Shown: in pieces, positions 25,027 to 37,181 of the stretch | Numbering within the stretch: the first letter of the stretch is position 1 | How the letters are laid out: each line of letters opens with the position of its first letter | Assembly (NCBI RefSeq): GCF_022458985.1 | Contig: NC_061777.1 | Span: 13,791,668-13,855,667 of the forward strand | Direction of reading: 5' to 3' | Length of the DNA stretch: 64,000 nucleotides | DNA from: Mugil cephalus | Lineage: Eukaryota; Chordata; Actinopteri; Mugiliformes; Mugilidae | The notes under the pieces: generated by a model | Told to the model about the DNA's origin: nothing | The model's input: only the letters and a program-made list of their open reading frames with translations | Database searches by the model: none | Position numbers and translations under genes: made by a program

Positions 25027-28000
25027 CGGAGAGAGCTATCGTCGTGCGATCCTGCAGCCAGGGCTGGGGCCATAGGGCAAGGGCTCCCCTGCCAGGGCAG
25101 GAAGTGTTGCTTTCAAGGTCCCATGCATCCAAGTGACACATTTATTTTCTCTGTAATTACATAGCCATAAAGCAATAACCACGATGAAAGTACCACACAT
25201 GGGCCGTGCAGATTTATTTGTACTCCATCTCTGCCTTAGATAAGATTTAAAATGACACTGAGATACTGAAGAAATGCAAGGCAGCATGAAGAAGACACAC
25301 AAGAAGGAACATGAACAAAAGAGTAATGAAATATAAAAATTAAGTATACAACAAAGCTGTAATTGGACATGACTAAACAGGACATTATGTGTCTGCTGCA
25401 GGGAATCTATGTCTATGTGAGGTTGCAGTCACATGACTGGCACTATATGGGATTGCATAAGTCAAAGTGGGAGTTGCAGTATTATAGGCAGTGATAATCT
25501 GGTCAAAGTCCATTTTGCACAAACACAATCTGAGTTGCAGAAATTCAGATACCTTAGTAGTCCACAAGATAATATCATAGACATCACTGATGATTTCATT
25601 GGGGTTGAAATCAGTGATATCAAAACCACCTTTTTGTTTGGGATCCATGTGTACAGATCAATGGCCTATACCAGAAAGTTCAGTTGTGAAAATTTAGAGG
25701 TGCTTTAGTAATATTAATAATGATACAATAGAACTAAAAATAGAAGAGAATTAAAAAACAGTTTTATTTTTAATTGACAAATCTGTGCTGATCTAATGGA
25801 AAAATAGCTTCCAAACTTGCTTAAAGATTACACTACAGGCAAATAACTTAAATTGGTGGATAAGTTAGTCTCGGTGAAAACTCAGACTTCTGTGGGATCA
25901 TCATGGACCCAGTACACGCAGACAATTCCTCATAAAAGGTAAAGAAAAGGGATGGAACCCTGTTGTTAGAGAAATAAAATTATTCGGTATGGCTAAAGGA
26001 AAACTACACCAACACTTTCACATTGCATCATTGCTATATCCTATTCTTTCATGATCTCATTATAAAGTCATCCATTTAAGTTTATTTCTTTTATGTAGCA
26101 CTTTAAAAGCAAAGAGCACATGCACCAAAGTGCTTCGGAGGAAACATGCCGTATAAATGCCATATGAGATACAGATCAACATCAATTTATCAAAGAAATA
26201 GAAAAGTCATTAAAACACAGAGATATCAGGTGAAATTAAAATGATTGAACAATGATGATGAATAATGTTGTTTAAGACAAGCTCATCTCAGAGCAGGCTA
26301 ACCCCACAGTGGTTTCAGACTCTCAGTCTGGAGCCATTGCATCCTTACAAGTATGTGATTTCCTGCTATCACATTATAAGGTAATAGCTGGTTATCGCCA
26401 GACAAGTAACATTATAGCATAATAGCGTATAAATAACGACACAGAAGTACATTATGATTTTTTAAATTTATTTATTTATTTTTTTATCTTCAATGACCTA
26501 TCCTTTAAAAAACATTTCATCAACAACCTGAAAGTCTAGTTTTGGCACATTTGACACAGACGCTGTGATTTCCTATTTAGATTTGGATCAGTGTTTTACT
26601 ATGTAGACTGTGACCAGAGCCTTATATTAGAAATGTCTAACAGAAGCTCTGACTGTGACCAGAGCTTTATGTTATAGAGAGAATCATGGGCGCCATGTTT
26701 GCTGCATTGGAGGAAAGATTCTGCAGAGTAACCCTATGGGGGTTGTTGAAATAAATATTTTCACCTTTAATGGGACTATAAATGTTATTAAATACCCCAG
26801 CTTCTACTTACTTTAAATATCTCGCATGAACCTGTAAAATTGCCTCATCAGTCACGGAGCTCTGTTCACTTTGTCGTCAGTCTCTGTGTTCATCCATCGC
26901 CGTGAAAAGTTTGAAATTATTCAGAAAAATTACAAATATTCAGAAAGTGAAAATTAAACTGGCCCTACTGTTATTTGTTATTATCATTATAACATTAATT
27001 ACATGCACACGTGGGTCTGTATAGCTGCTATTTAGCTTTTAGTCTAGATAACTAGCTAGCATAAAGCTAGCATAAGGCTAGGTTAGCTTTTGTATAAAGT
27101 TAGCGGTGTTGGGCGTTTTGGCGGTGATGATATGACTTTATTTTTCCTGCATAAAATCTTAACAAAGTCAAAGAGGGGCATTTACATTTACCTCATGCAA
27201 TAGGTAGAACTTAGTTGACATCCAGTTCTTAAACCTTCTGCTCACATAACTTTCTCCATTTTTGTTCACTGGGGAAATGGGGAAATTTGCCCCGTGTTTT
27301 CTTGATCCTGTGCTGCAGCCGTAAACTGAGAACTGTGGCATATTTTAACTTTTAATCCAACTTTATTCTCTGTCATTGCCATTTCTCTGTGGGTGAATAC
27401 TGGTTCGATGCAGCAAACATGGCCTCCAAGAAAGACGTGACCAGCTCAGAAAACCAATCAGCATAGAGGGATAGCTCTGATGTGACTACATTGGCACGAC
27501 CCCTAATGGAAAATTTTCAAATAGGTGCCAATTTTCTTTACAAGAATTGCTCTTATTGACATCTAATATTCACACTTTAAATTCCGCAGGCTAGATTGGA
27601 CCCCCTTGCCAGCTGGTTTTAGCAGTTAGCGTGAAATAACTAACTTAAACAAAACTTATCCAAAAAATTGAACATGCATCAACATTATACTGACCACCTA
27701 AAATGACAGTAAGGAGCATATACTGCTGCCGGTCCCCAGGGGGAGCTCTACTTGCCTTGGTTTCACTTTTGAGGAGCTGATCCGCATCCATCTTTGATAC
27801 TGAGTCCTGATATGAATCAGGTCTCAATGGGTGCGTTCAAGAGACCTGTTGTCTCAGGTATCGCCATGAAAGGGCTGTATCTGCTTACTGTGTTCCCTGC
27901 TCCCAGTCTCCCAATCCACACCTTTGTCTTAAAATAGCCTTAGAGTTATGCTTGAAGTTCCCATTTGGCCTTAAAAGTTGAACGACTTATGCACTACAAT

Positions 28001-28800
28001 TTCACAGAGAGCTCGATTCCCGTTCAAACGCATTTCTTCAGGTTTCAGGTTTTGTACCTCCTATGAACGTGTCCTGGAGATGAAGTTGACTGCAAAATGT
28101 TTGCTTTTTATTTTTTTATTCAAGAGACAATCATCCGTAGACTCTTACAAGATTCAAAATAAAATTGCAGTTTCTTATATCGAAGTGGTTCCAGGACGCT
28201 CCATTATTTTGACATTTTTTCCCTGATTTTCCTTCCATACCTTTTGCTTTTTGTTTTGTTTTTTCATTCTTAGGCATGTTCTGGTGATGGTCTTTATGTT
28301 GCTGAATTAATTTGTTCACATCCACTGCCAAGCTCCTTGTTGTTGTAAAGTTGTAAGCTTTGATTTGTATTTTATATTTCTGTATTTTTGGTAACAATTA
28401 TACTTACAGAACACAAAACATGCTGTAAACTCTGTTAGGACATAATGTGAATATGTCTCACTTAATATAGTTAACTCTTTGGCTTGACTGTAAGTTGTGT
28501 TAATAAAAAATGTTTAAAATGTTTTCATATGTCATGACATATTTCTTTAGTCATTTTAAAGTTTGATGCTCAGAGCCAATCACTGGAACATTATTGTATT
28601 TTTTACCATTTATTTATTTTGTTTTTGGTTATTTTTCCCCTTTGGGTTTCATTCAGATTGAGACAATTTGTCTTATCTGGATATCTGATTCTCTCAAATG
28701 AGGTTTATACCCCAGAAAAAGGTGTAAATAGCCAACTGATATGAGTGCTTCTTACATGTGGATCACTATGTGATTCAAGAGTGGAAGAATAAAAACAACA
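25027..28800. other. Gene-poor stretch
   Basis: No convincing exon or RNA gene was seen. The DNA is AT-rich with a few short open frames, none resembling a known protein. About 26580-26670 shows a short local duplication ('tgtgaccagagc' twice). About 27040-27100 is rich in 'gctagc' steps. It lies between the ssh1 upstream MITE and the retroelement cluster. Confidence 0.5.
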
Positions 28801-28803
28801 GGA

Positions 28804-29004
28804 CTAAGACTCTGAATTTACATCAAGACAAGTACGAAACGTAGCTGCTCCAAGGTCTTTCACACAGGTTTTCAAAGATCCAAGAGTGATTAGTTCCCTT
28901 AACTTTAAAGCTTTCTGCAGGGAGTTCCAAGTAGCAGGGGCAGAGTACTTAAAACAGATTTCACCAAATTCAGAATGAGATTTCAGCACGTTTAATAAGT
29001 ACAA
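28804..29004 (-). mobile_element. C-terminal fragment of a non-LTR retrotransposon ORF
   Basis: The minus strand reads a frame with 'YSAPATWNSLQKALKL' followed by a 'LGSLKTCVKDL' stretch. This pattern (APxTWNxLQ...LKL...LGxxK) ends the reverse-transcriptase protein of several fish LINE families. Only the last ~50 codons remain. The clade cannot be assigned. Confidence 0.5.
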
Positions 29005-29189
29005 ATCATTGGAATGTACACAGTAATTGCTTTGGCTTTTTGAGATGTAATGGCATAAATAGTATTTAGGATATGTAAGTGTAAAAATAAGTATTCTTTA
29101 ATGAGCCACTATAATAATTATGTATATATATGTAACATTGGTTAATGTTTTGCTTTAAATTCAGCTAATATAAGTGATTTAGGCTGACT

Positions 29190-29535
29190 TGAAGGGGCAG
29201 AACATGACTGTGATGATGATCTGGTGCTTGTGGGAGACAATAGGGGTGACTGTGCGTGGCACCAGCCTCAAAAACAGCAAATTAACAGAAAGGCTTGACA
29301 GAGTCAGAGTGGCAGGCGCATCAACTGTGAATCACGTCTTCAAGTGGAATTGCTGCCATAAAGACTGGCTAAGAACAACCACGAGTAGAGAGCTGCTTGG
29401 TCCAAGAAGTACAAGCAATGGATGTTGGACCAGTGGAAATTTGTTCCAATGACCATGTCTTTGTGAGAAGCAGAAAAGGTGAGCAGCAGGTTTCTATTCA
29501 CTGTGAAGCATGGAGGAGGAGGTGTCCATAGTTGG
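29190..29535 (+). mobile_element. Degenerate Tc1-like transposase fragment
   Basis: Read across frames, this resembles the C-terminal half of a Tc1-family transposase: 'gttggaccagtggaaat' (a W-S/T-x-x-W region), 'tgtctttgtgagaagcaga' (FVRR-like), then 'gtgaagcatggaggaggagg' (VKHGGGG-like). Stops and frameshifts interrupt it. No terminal inverted repeats were found. Confidence 0.5.
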
Positions 29536-29855
29536 CAAAAGAGCGGCTACTTCGAAGAGTCTGAAATATAAAACACAAGACTTTTTCACCATAAAGGATT
29601 CCCTCAAGATAAATTGTTTACCCACCTGAACATATTTGCTATTACACCATTTAGCCAGGTGGGGGCAGGCTCTGATTTATTTTCTGTATTTTACAAAGCA
29701 CAGCTACCCATGCCTTTTTGCCAGTCTTCAGTGGTAATTGCAATAGAGCAGGGATAGAGGTCTGGCAGCAATCCACTTGTCAGCATTTTAGCCACTCCCT
29801 CTTTCAGTTTAAGAGGTGAACTGGAAACTGTGAGAGTAACCAAAGCATTGAGTGT

Positions 29856-30338
29856 TCATATTAAAGAGTGTGTATGGCATAACACCACCAATCCTGACAT
29901 GTACAGGCCCACAGTTTGGACTAGGACAGTGTTAAGTTTGGTATTTTCTTCTGTCAACACTGCCAGACGAGTCTCAACCTCTTTTGTCTTGATCTTATCC
30001 TGTGTTATCTCAGATGTCTGAGTAGAAAGATGAACATTCAACTGATGCACATGGCCTCTTAAAAATGCCATTTGAATTTCCAGTATGGCTATTTTCTTAT
30101 CTTTCTCATCCAAAGTTTGGTGCAGTCCCAATTCAGAGATCTGAATTAGACCATCTTTGGTTCGATCATGGCTGTTGCTGACTGCAGAGTCGGTGTTTTG
30201 GGGCAGTATAGCAGTCCTCACTTCCTCCCCTATGTTGTTACATATCCACTGTTTGTGAATCTGCTGTTCTTTAGATGGTGCCAGCTGAGGTTGGGGCACT
30301 ACTGCTGGTACTTGAACAGGCAGTGTTTGTGGCATCAA
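29856..30338 (-). pseudogene. Unidentified coiled-coil coding segment, copy 2
   Basis: A 160-codon minus-strand frame. Its first 38 or so residues (QTLPVQVPAVVPQPQLAPS..., ending ICNNIGEEV) almost repeat the end of the frame at 31709-32377. It then continues into a Lys/Glu/Leu-rich, probably coiled-coil tail. I do not recognise the protein. The two frames together suggest a longer ancestral product, N-terminal part at 32.4 kb and coiled coil here, broken up by duplication and insertion. It could be a retroelement ORF1 or a lineage-specific gene. Confidence 0.35.
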
Positions 30339-30681
30339 AGGTACGAAATGAGCAGGTGGTAGTATGGGAGGTTTCTGTTCGAGGCCGGCTGGGTAGTGAG
30401 ACAGACAACAGGTTGGGTTAAGGGATCTGGGTGGTGTGATGAGTAGAAGTTGATGAATTAACTGGTTGACTAGAGGATGGATTGGGTTGATTTCCTGCAG
30501 TTCTCCTCTTCTAAATTGAGAAGTCTGTTCATCACCTCACCAGTGGATCTTTGTCTCTTTGTAGTTTGTTCCTGTAGGGAGCTCTTCCAAGTCGTCTATT
30601 GATGGTCTCTTTCCTGAATCAGTTCCTCCTATGCTTGCTTTAGGGGGACCTTCAACTTGGATGTAGCTTCCAAGTGTTCTG

Positions 30682-30882
30682 TCAGGAGAAGGGACGTGTC
30701 TTGGTCCCATTGGTGTCTTTCATGACTTCTTGGCTAATCTGTACTTGAACCAGCTTAGCCATCATTTTCATGTTGTCGTCTATCTGAAGTGCCAGACAAG
30801 TCTTGGCCTCCTTCATCTTGTTCTGTTTGACTACAAGGTCTGCTTCCAGTTGAATAATTCTTATGGAAGAACTTGGATGCAT
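30682..30882 (-). pseudogene. Related coiled-coil fragment
   Basis: A minus-strand frame whose spacing of Gln/Lys/Glu and Leu residues (QNKMKEAKTCLALQ...KLVQVQ) parallels the coiled-coil tail at 29856-30338 (QDKIKTKEVETRLAVL...VLVQT). This suggests a diverged duplicate of the same segment. It lies 350 bp from copy 2 on the same strand. Product unknown. Confidence 0.3.
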
Positions 30883-31199
30883 TGTCTTTTCCTTGAAGTT
30901 CTACAGAAAGAACTTTCACTTCCTGTTTTGCCTGGTCCCTTTCACCAATGAGCAGTTTGTTAAAATCCTCTGCGTCTGTTTGTAAATAAAAGGATGGCTG
31001 TGTCTATGTCTATGTGTCTTTTGCCACTTTCACATTGAAAATAGGGTCTGAAAATCCTGTGTCAGCCCGCCTTTGGTGCGCTTTCACACTGCCGGCAGTC
31101 TGCCAAATCCCCAGAGCAAGCACTAAGGCAATGAAAAACTTCCTTTTCATGGGAAGAAACCTTGAGTTTCTTCACATCTCTAAGTCTCAGCCTTAGAGA

Positions 31200-31520
31200 T
31201 AGGGTAAGGAGCTCAGACACCTGGGAGGAGCTCAGAGTAGAACCGCTGCTCTTCCACGTCGAGAGGAGTCAGTTGAGGTGGTTTGGCCATCTGGCGAGGA
31301 TGCCTCCGGACGCCTCCCCTTAGAGGTGGCTGTAGAGGCATATCCCACTGATAGGAGGCCTCGGAGTCGCCCCAGGACACGATGGAGGGATTACATCGCC
31401 CATCTGGCCTGGGAGCGCCTGGGGATTCCTCTGGAGGAGTGGGTGGAAGTGGCCGGGGAGAGGGCCGTATGGACCTCCCTCCTGAAGCCCTTGCGACCCA
31501 GACCGGGATAAGCGGATGAA
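31200..31520 (+). mobile_element. Non-LTR retrotransposon 3' ORF end
   Basis: The plus strand at 31278-31511 reads a frame ending RPRTRWRDYIAHLAWERLGI... then a Pro/Arg-rich end. This is the familiar C-terminus of a high-copy fish LINE protein (WRDYxxxLAWERLG). Preceding bases encode the matching upstream 'RWFGHL' phrase. The copy is 5'-truncated, with only the last ~100 codons present. Confidence 0.65.
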
Positions 31521-31589
31521 GACAAGACGAGACGAGACGAGAGAAACTGGTCCACCCCAAAGACAAAACACCCAGACAAAAACAGAGTA

Positions 31590-31722
31590 ATGTCGTGTAT
31601 GCCTTTCAGTGCAGTAAAGAATGTACAGACTTGTACACTGGGGAAACCAAACAACTCATCCATAAACACATGGCTCAACACAGAAGAGCCAGCTCATCAG
31701 GGAACAACTCAACACTCCACTT
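31590..31722 (+). mobile_element. Penelope-like element GIY-YIG nuclease fragment
   Basis: The plus strand reads YAFQCSKECTDLYTGETKQL followed by IHKHMAQHRRASSSG. From memory this matches the GIY-YIG endonuclease end of Penelope-like retroelements (C-x-x-x-C...LYxGETxxxLxxRMxxHRR). Only about 40 codons are present. The right edge abuts, at about 31722, the sequence shared by the two minus-strand coiled-coil frames, so this junction is probably a recombination or insertion point. Confidence 0.6.
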
Positions 31723-32377
31723 CCTCCCCTATGTTGTTACATATCCACTGTTTGTGGATCTGCTGTTCTTTAGATGGTGCCAGCTGAGGTCGGGGCACTA
31801 CTGCTGGTACTTGAACAGGCAGTGTTTGTGGTATGAAAGGTACGAAATGAGCAGGTGGTAGTATGGGAGGTTTCTGTTCGAGCCATACATCATGCTGGTT
31901 GTGGCTGGATGGATGTGTAGAGGTCGCTTTGGGTGCTGTTGAGGGCACCTCCTTAGCATAGGCGGCTATTTCGGCAGCTGTAAGTCCTATGGTAGGACGT
32001 GTTTTGGCTTCCTCAGCATTGGGAGCTACTTCAGCAGAACTGTTCAGCCTTTTGATTCCCTTTGTCTGGTCAACAGCTTTGTCTCTTTGTGCCTGCAACA
32101 TCAGTGTGTTGGGTTTAGTCTTGCTTAGTGCTGGAAAGTCCTCCCCGTTCAGCTGAAAATTGTCTATTTTGAAGTGGACCCTCTTAACAGAGGACTTCTT
32201 CTCGACATATGTGTCTGGTTTGTGGGAGTCTTGAACATTGTCAGGATGCCTGGTGTCCTTTTGTGGTTGTCCTCTCTTTTGTGTGTGTTTTGCTGTGCTG
32301 GTCTGCATTGAAAAGGATTTGTCTTTTCTTTGCGCCATCACTCTGTTGTGTGGCTGGAATGATGTATTTCTCTGCAT
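31709..32377 (-). CDS. Unidentified 222-codon ORF, copy 1 (N-terminal half)
   Basis: A clean minus-strand frame with an ATG at 32377 and in-frame stops directly upstream. The N-terminus is basic and Gln/Lys-rich. A central 'NGEDFPALSK' motif and a Pro-rich segment (PPILPPAHFVPFIPQTL) follow. It ends abruptly after ICNNIGEEV at the junction with Penelope-like sequence, while the duplicate at 29856-30338 continues past that point into a coiled coil. I read it as a truncated gene or retroelement ORF. Upstream DNA (32500-32660) is GC-rich with CRE/E-box-like motifs and could be its promoter. Function unknown. Confidence 0.4.
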   Translation of the reverse strand: MQRNTSFQPHNRVMAQRKDKSFSMQTSTAKHTQKRGQPQKDTRHPDNVQDSHKPDTYVEKKSSVKRVHFKIDNFQLNGEDFPALSKTKPNTLMLQAQRDKAVDQTKGIKRLNSSAEVAPNAEEAKTRPTIGLTAAEIAAYAKEVPSTAPKATSTHPSSHNQHDVWLEQKPPILPPAHFVPFIPQTLPVQVPAVVPRPQLAPSKEQQIHKQWICNNIGEEVEC

Positions 32378-32379
32378 TT

Positions 32380-33755
32380 TAAAATCTGGTCACTATTTAT
32401 GGAAAAAGTCTGCTTACCTTGATTTACTGTTTTTGAATATCCGTGGACTGCAAATACTTACTGAAATATTCGGGTTTTCTCAGGGGCTTGCTCACGCTGT
32501 CTCCTACTGGACTGAACTTAGGTGGGATCTAACCGCAAAGCTTTCGTCATTGGATGATGACGCCAGTGGAACGTGAGCACTAGATCGAAGGAAAACTGTA
32601 ATGACGTAATCCACGACATGACTCACGTGACATACATCGCTCTCCTGTCGCCGCCGTCCTTTAAAATACTACTACTAATAATACAACAATTAAAAGTTCA
32701 CGTGGATTATATATATATATATATAATATATTTTATTATTTATTGAAGCGAGCGACTTTTTTCTGAGTGGACTTTCTGAGTGGAAGTTATGCACCGTGGG
32801 AAAACAACACTTTAGCGGCGCTAGGTAAAATAATAATTTTTATTTCCTCATCTGTATTTTAAAGTCTGGGCAGGCTGGACATGTCATTATTTTTCAGGAT
32901 AGTTGTGAGACTTTTGCTGCATTCAGGTAACCTAAGCAGAATGGGAAGATAAATCGAAACAGAAAAACAACATTGATTTTACCGACTTGCACAGGTGGGT
33001 TAATCCAGCGTGGTTATTCACAGTGTCACTCTTGTCAGTCAGATAATTAATTTGCAAAATTGCCCTGGTGTAACGTATCCGTGGCACATTATATTCACGC
33101 ACGTAGCGCCTATAAATCTAGCTGGAACGTATAAGTTTTGATTGAGAGGTGTTTCAAACTCGGGTGCTCAGATTATGCTTTAAACGATGCATCATGAACG
33201 CAACGTTTGTGGAGGGTCTGTGCAGTCTCCGCCCCTCACCCGAAAGTCCCAGTGAGCGAGTAGGATCACAGGTTCAGAGTTCAGATTGACTCCTGCAGTA
33301 GTGGTCGTCGACTGATCTGAAGGTGAGACTCTTTATAAGTTCAGTTTTGAGTGGTTTATTCCCACAGTTCATGTGTTTCACGCGAAGCTCCAACTACTGC
33401 TCAACCAACGTGTTGCTGTTACATAATGCACTTTACACAGTTTTAAACAGAGTTGTTGTGCATGATACAGTAGTTTCTATGCAGGTTTGTTGGGTTTAGT
33501 TTAGTTAGTTTTTATTTAAACTTCTGTCTTTATGTGCTTTTCTTTTTCTTCTCAAAAGAAATCCAGCAATATTAATACATAATACTGAGTAATACATTGT
33601 TTAATATGAATCAAATCACAATAATGTGTTACTATGTTGGAATGTATTTTAGTATAGTGGTGATTTAATGTTTTAGGTGCTCTAGTAAAATTGTTGTTTA
33701 CACGTAGGGTTTCTTGATGGATGAGTAAGTCTCTCTGTCTCATGTCGGTGCAGAC
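32380..33755. other. dao upstream region
   Basis: Holds GC-rich DNA at 32500-32660, an AT dinucleotide run at about 32706-32740, and a probable non-coding first exon of dao ending at 33322 in front of a GTGAGA donor. The first coding exon follows an acceptor at 33753. No other exon recognised. Confidence 0.45.
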
Positions 33756-36700
33756 ATGCGGGTGGCAGTGATCGGAGCTGGAGTCATTGGTCTGTCAACA
33801 GCTCAGAGCATCTATGAGCAGTATCACTCAGTCGTCAGTCCACTGACCATTGAGGTGTATGCAGACTGTTTCACTCCTCTGACCACCAGCGATGGAGCAG
33901 CTGGCTTCTGGCAGCCTTACCTGTATGATAAGGGCAACATCCAGGAAACGTAAGTTCAGTCGCTTTAACTCAGATTTACATATTTATTTATTTTTTAAAA
34001 ACTGAGCGTCCCTTTGTGTTGTCACCTAAAGGAAATGGAATAAGGAGACATTTGACTACTTGCTGAGCACACTCAAGACGCCAGAGTCAGTAAAGATGGG
34101 CATATTCCTTCAGTCTGGCTACAACCTTTGCACTGAACCAGCACCAGTGAGTAGTGCTTTGTCTTTATCACATAACAAATGTAACCTGAAAAATAAGATA
34201 TTGCTTCACTGTGAAGCCATTTAAGAGCAAAGGTCCTGTTCCATATTTAAATGTGTATATAGTTACAATGTAACCTCAAATAAATCACATGCCAGTGGAA
34301 TATCTACCATAAACAAAAGTCCGCTAGTTTCCAGCCACTGCTGAAGTAGAGCTTTGTTCAGCCGCACAAAGGATGGTTGCCTGCAGTGGTTGGGACACAT
34401 CAACAGAGAGGCCCCAGGGTTTTAAACTCAATAGTCTATAGTTAATTGGGATTCTGTGTCCTGAGCTGACCCGATTCTGCCAAGACATTTTAAGTGTCGC
34501 CGTTTCACTGTAAGTGAATTGATTTTGATTACAGGACCCCTCATTTAAGGACGCCGTCCTCGGCTTCAGGCGGCTCACGGATCGGGAGCTGCAGATGTTT
34601 CCTGGATACACGTAGGTTCTCGCTGAAGCTGCCATGAAAGCTAAAGAAAAAAAGAACGAGGAGACTTTCTGTGAAGAGTCCCAGTCGTCCCGTTTGAACA
34701 CACCATCTCACTGAATTGTATGAGAAGGTGTGTCCATACTTTTGACTGGTAGTATATCTATGTGAGAACAAAAAAAAACAAAAAAAACAGGACCCTGAGG
34801 TTCCAAATAAAAACTTCATCTCTCCACCATCTATTCAGAAGTGAAGAACTCAAACATGTTTACAACTATTTTCATATCATAGTCAGAATTTGACCCTCCT
34901 CACACACACTACTATATATATATATATATTACAAATACTGCACTAGAAACATGTATCATCATGTTATATAATCATCAACCATAAAATGAAATGAAATATC
35001 AAAGAAGCAAACGGCTTATGCTCATTTTCTAGCTTGGTAAATGTCAGTTTTTATTAAATCCATCTTATGTGTGTCAGTTTCAAGCTTAGTTCCTGCACTA
35101 ATCTGTATTTAAAATCAATCTCTGATTTTTCTTGCTAAGTGAGATAACACCAGTGTTTATGACATTGCACGAGTCTCTTCTCATTTGTCCAGACATGGGT
35201 GGTTCAACACTGCTCTCATGGTGGAAGGTAAATCATACCTGCCTTGGCTGATGGACTGGTGAGTCATTAACTTTGCACTTAACAGCCTTCTCAGCATTTT
35301 TTTCCCCAGAAGTCCTTAGTTTAAAATTTATTATGTAATAAAACACAAAAGGAATGTCCTGACTGATGAATTTTATGTTCTCATTAGGTTAATGAAAGTT
35401 TTGTTTTATCTTACATGTTTACCACATGGTCCGCGTGGTATCAGTCTACCTAAAACGATGAGCCTTTTACTAAATGTTATGTTAGCCTTTAGCTGATTGA
35501 ACTTTGTGCTGCCTGATATGTGAATCGTATGCAGTGAACTAAAGTCATCGGAGGTGCAGAACTGGGAGTGAACTGCTATCACAACCTGTGCAGGCGTGAG
35601 AAAAAAAGAAACATTTAGACAGCTGCAGAAAGACTGAATGTGACCTCAGTCAATCATTTATTATATGTATTATTTTATTGACTTCTAGTGCTCATAATGT
35701 ACATGTTCTGTTACATTCAGGCTGCAGAAAAGGGGCGTGAAATTTTATCACAGGAAAGTTGAGTCCTTCAAGGAGGTCAGTGGGAGCTCTTTTATTTATA
35801 TATATACTTTATATACGGTGTGTGCTGTATATTCAGTTTTAGAAATGTCACTTATATATATTCAGTCTGTAAGTATATTCAGTATATTCAGTCTGTAATA
35901 TTATAACGTTTTCCTGTTCCAAGAAAAGTTTGTTAAATTTTATCATCATATCACCCACAGCTGGCAGAATCTGGGGCAGATGTGATCATTAACTGCACCG
36001 GGATGAGATCAGGAGAACTGCAGCAAGACCCGGACCTGAAACCAGGCCGCGGTCAGATAGTGAAGGTGGGAGAGAGCGGCTCCTGGTGTGCAGCATGTAA
36101 AAAAGTTTCTATAGTTCACTATAAAGGCAACACAGTAACAGTACTGGGTGTCTCTCTGTGTTTCAGGTGGATGCTCCGTGGCTGAAGCACTGGGTTATTA
36201 CCCACAGTTTAAAATCAGGAGTCTACAATACACCGTATATTATTCCAGGGTAGTGCTACTAACACAGCACACTACTGAGCACTGAACACAGTCATTTCTC
36301 TGCTGCTAGAAGTATTGGTGTTACTTATGAATGTACATTGTGATGTGTATAACGCATATTTCTTTAGTTTTTTTTTCTACAGTTTTTCTTTCTATAGTGT
36401 AATTATTTAAAGTCATTGCTGCATATGAAATTTGCCTAAACTATCTTTATATACAGTCTGTGAGCTAAATACAGAGTTATTAACATTAGGATCATTCCGG
36501 CAGCAGCTACAGTCGATGTTTTGTTTGGAGAGTTGAACGTCTGTGTCCACAGGAGTCGCCTTGTGACAGTTGGTGGGGTTTTCCAGTTAGGAAACTGGAG
36601 TGAACAGAACAACTCCACTGACCATCAGAAAATCTGGAAAGATGCCTGTGAGCTGGAGCCTAGTCTCAAGGTGAGATGATAATTATTTACAGTGAGTAAA

Positions 36701-37181
36701 CCAAACCCTGAAGTGTTAACAGATTTAAAGTTTGGCGTTTGATATATTTATAATACGCATTCTGTAATGCAGCCCTCAGATAAGGAAGAATTTTAAAGAC
36801 ATAACCAAATATTGTAAACATGTAAGGTTTTTTTTTTGACATGATAAAGCCTTTCTCTTGCTCCTCTCTAACCACAGCACGCCAGGATAGTAGAGGACTG
36901 GACCGGCCTCAGGCCCGTTCGCAGCAAAGTCCGACTGGAGAGGGAGACCATACAGTCCGGTGCGACCACGATAGAGGTGAACTTTACCTTCCAAGCAGTA
37001 CTTCAGGTATTCATTTTAGTCGTTCACCTTCTAAAATGTTGCGACACTCACTCAGGTGATACACAACTACGGCCACGGAGGCTTCGGACTCACCATTCAC
37101 AGAGGTTGTGCCCAGGAGGCAGCGAGGCTCCTCGGTCAAATTGTGAAACAAAAAGGCAAAGGTCCAAAAGCACGCTTGTAA
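33756..37181 (+). CDS. dao: D-amino-acid oxidase (10 coding exons)
   Basis: FAD-dependent oxidative deamination of neutral D-amino acids to 2-oxo acids, NH3 and H2O2; peroxisomal. Exons: 33756-33949, 34032-34146, 34535-34611, 35193-35258, 35721-35775, 35961-36065, 36167-36249, 36553-36670, 36878-36976, 37056-37181. Phases are consistent and give 345 aa (human about 347). Dinucleotide-binding motif [10 protein letters not shown] lies at residues 5-14. Further family signatures are [27 protein letters not shown] and [13 protein letters not shown]. The C-terminus is Ala-Arg-Leu, fitting the PTS1 peroxisomal signal consensus, where mammals have a Ser-His-Leu-type end. D-aspartate oxidase is a paralogue, but the ssh1-dao-svop neighbourhood supports dao. 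Confidence 0.95.
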
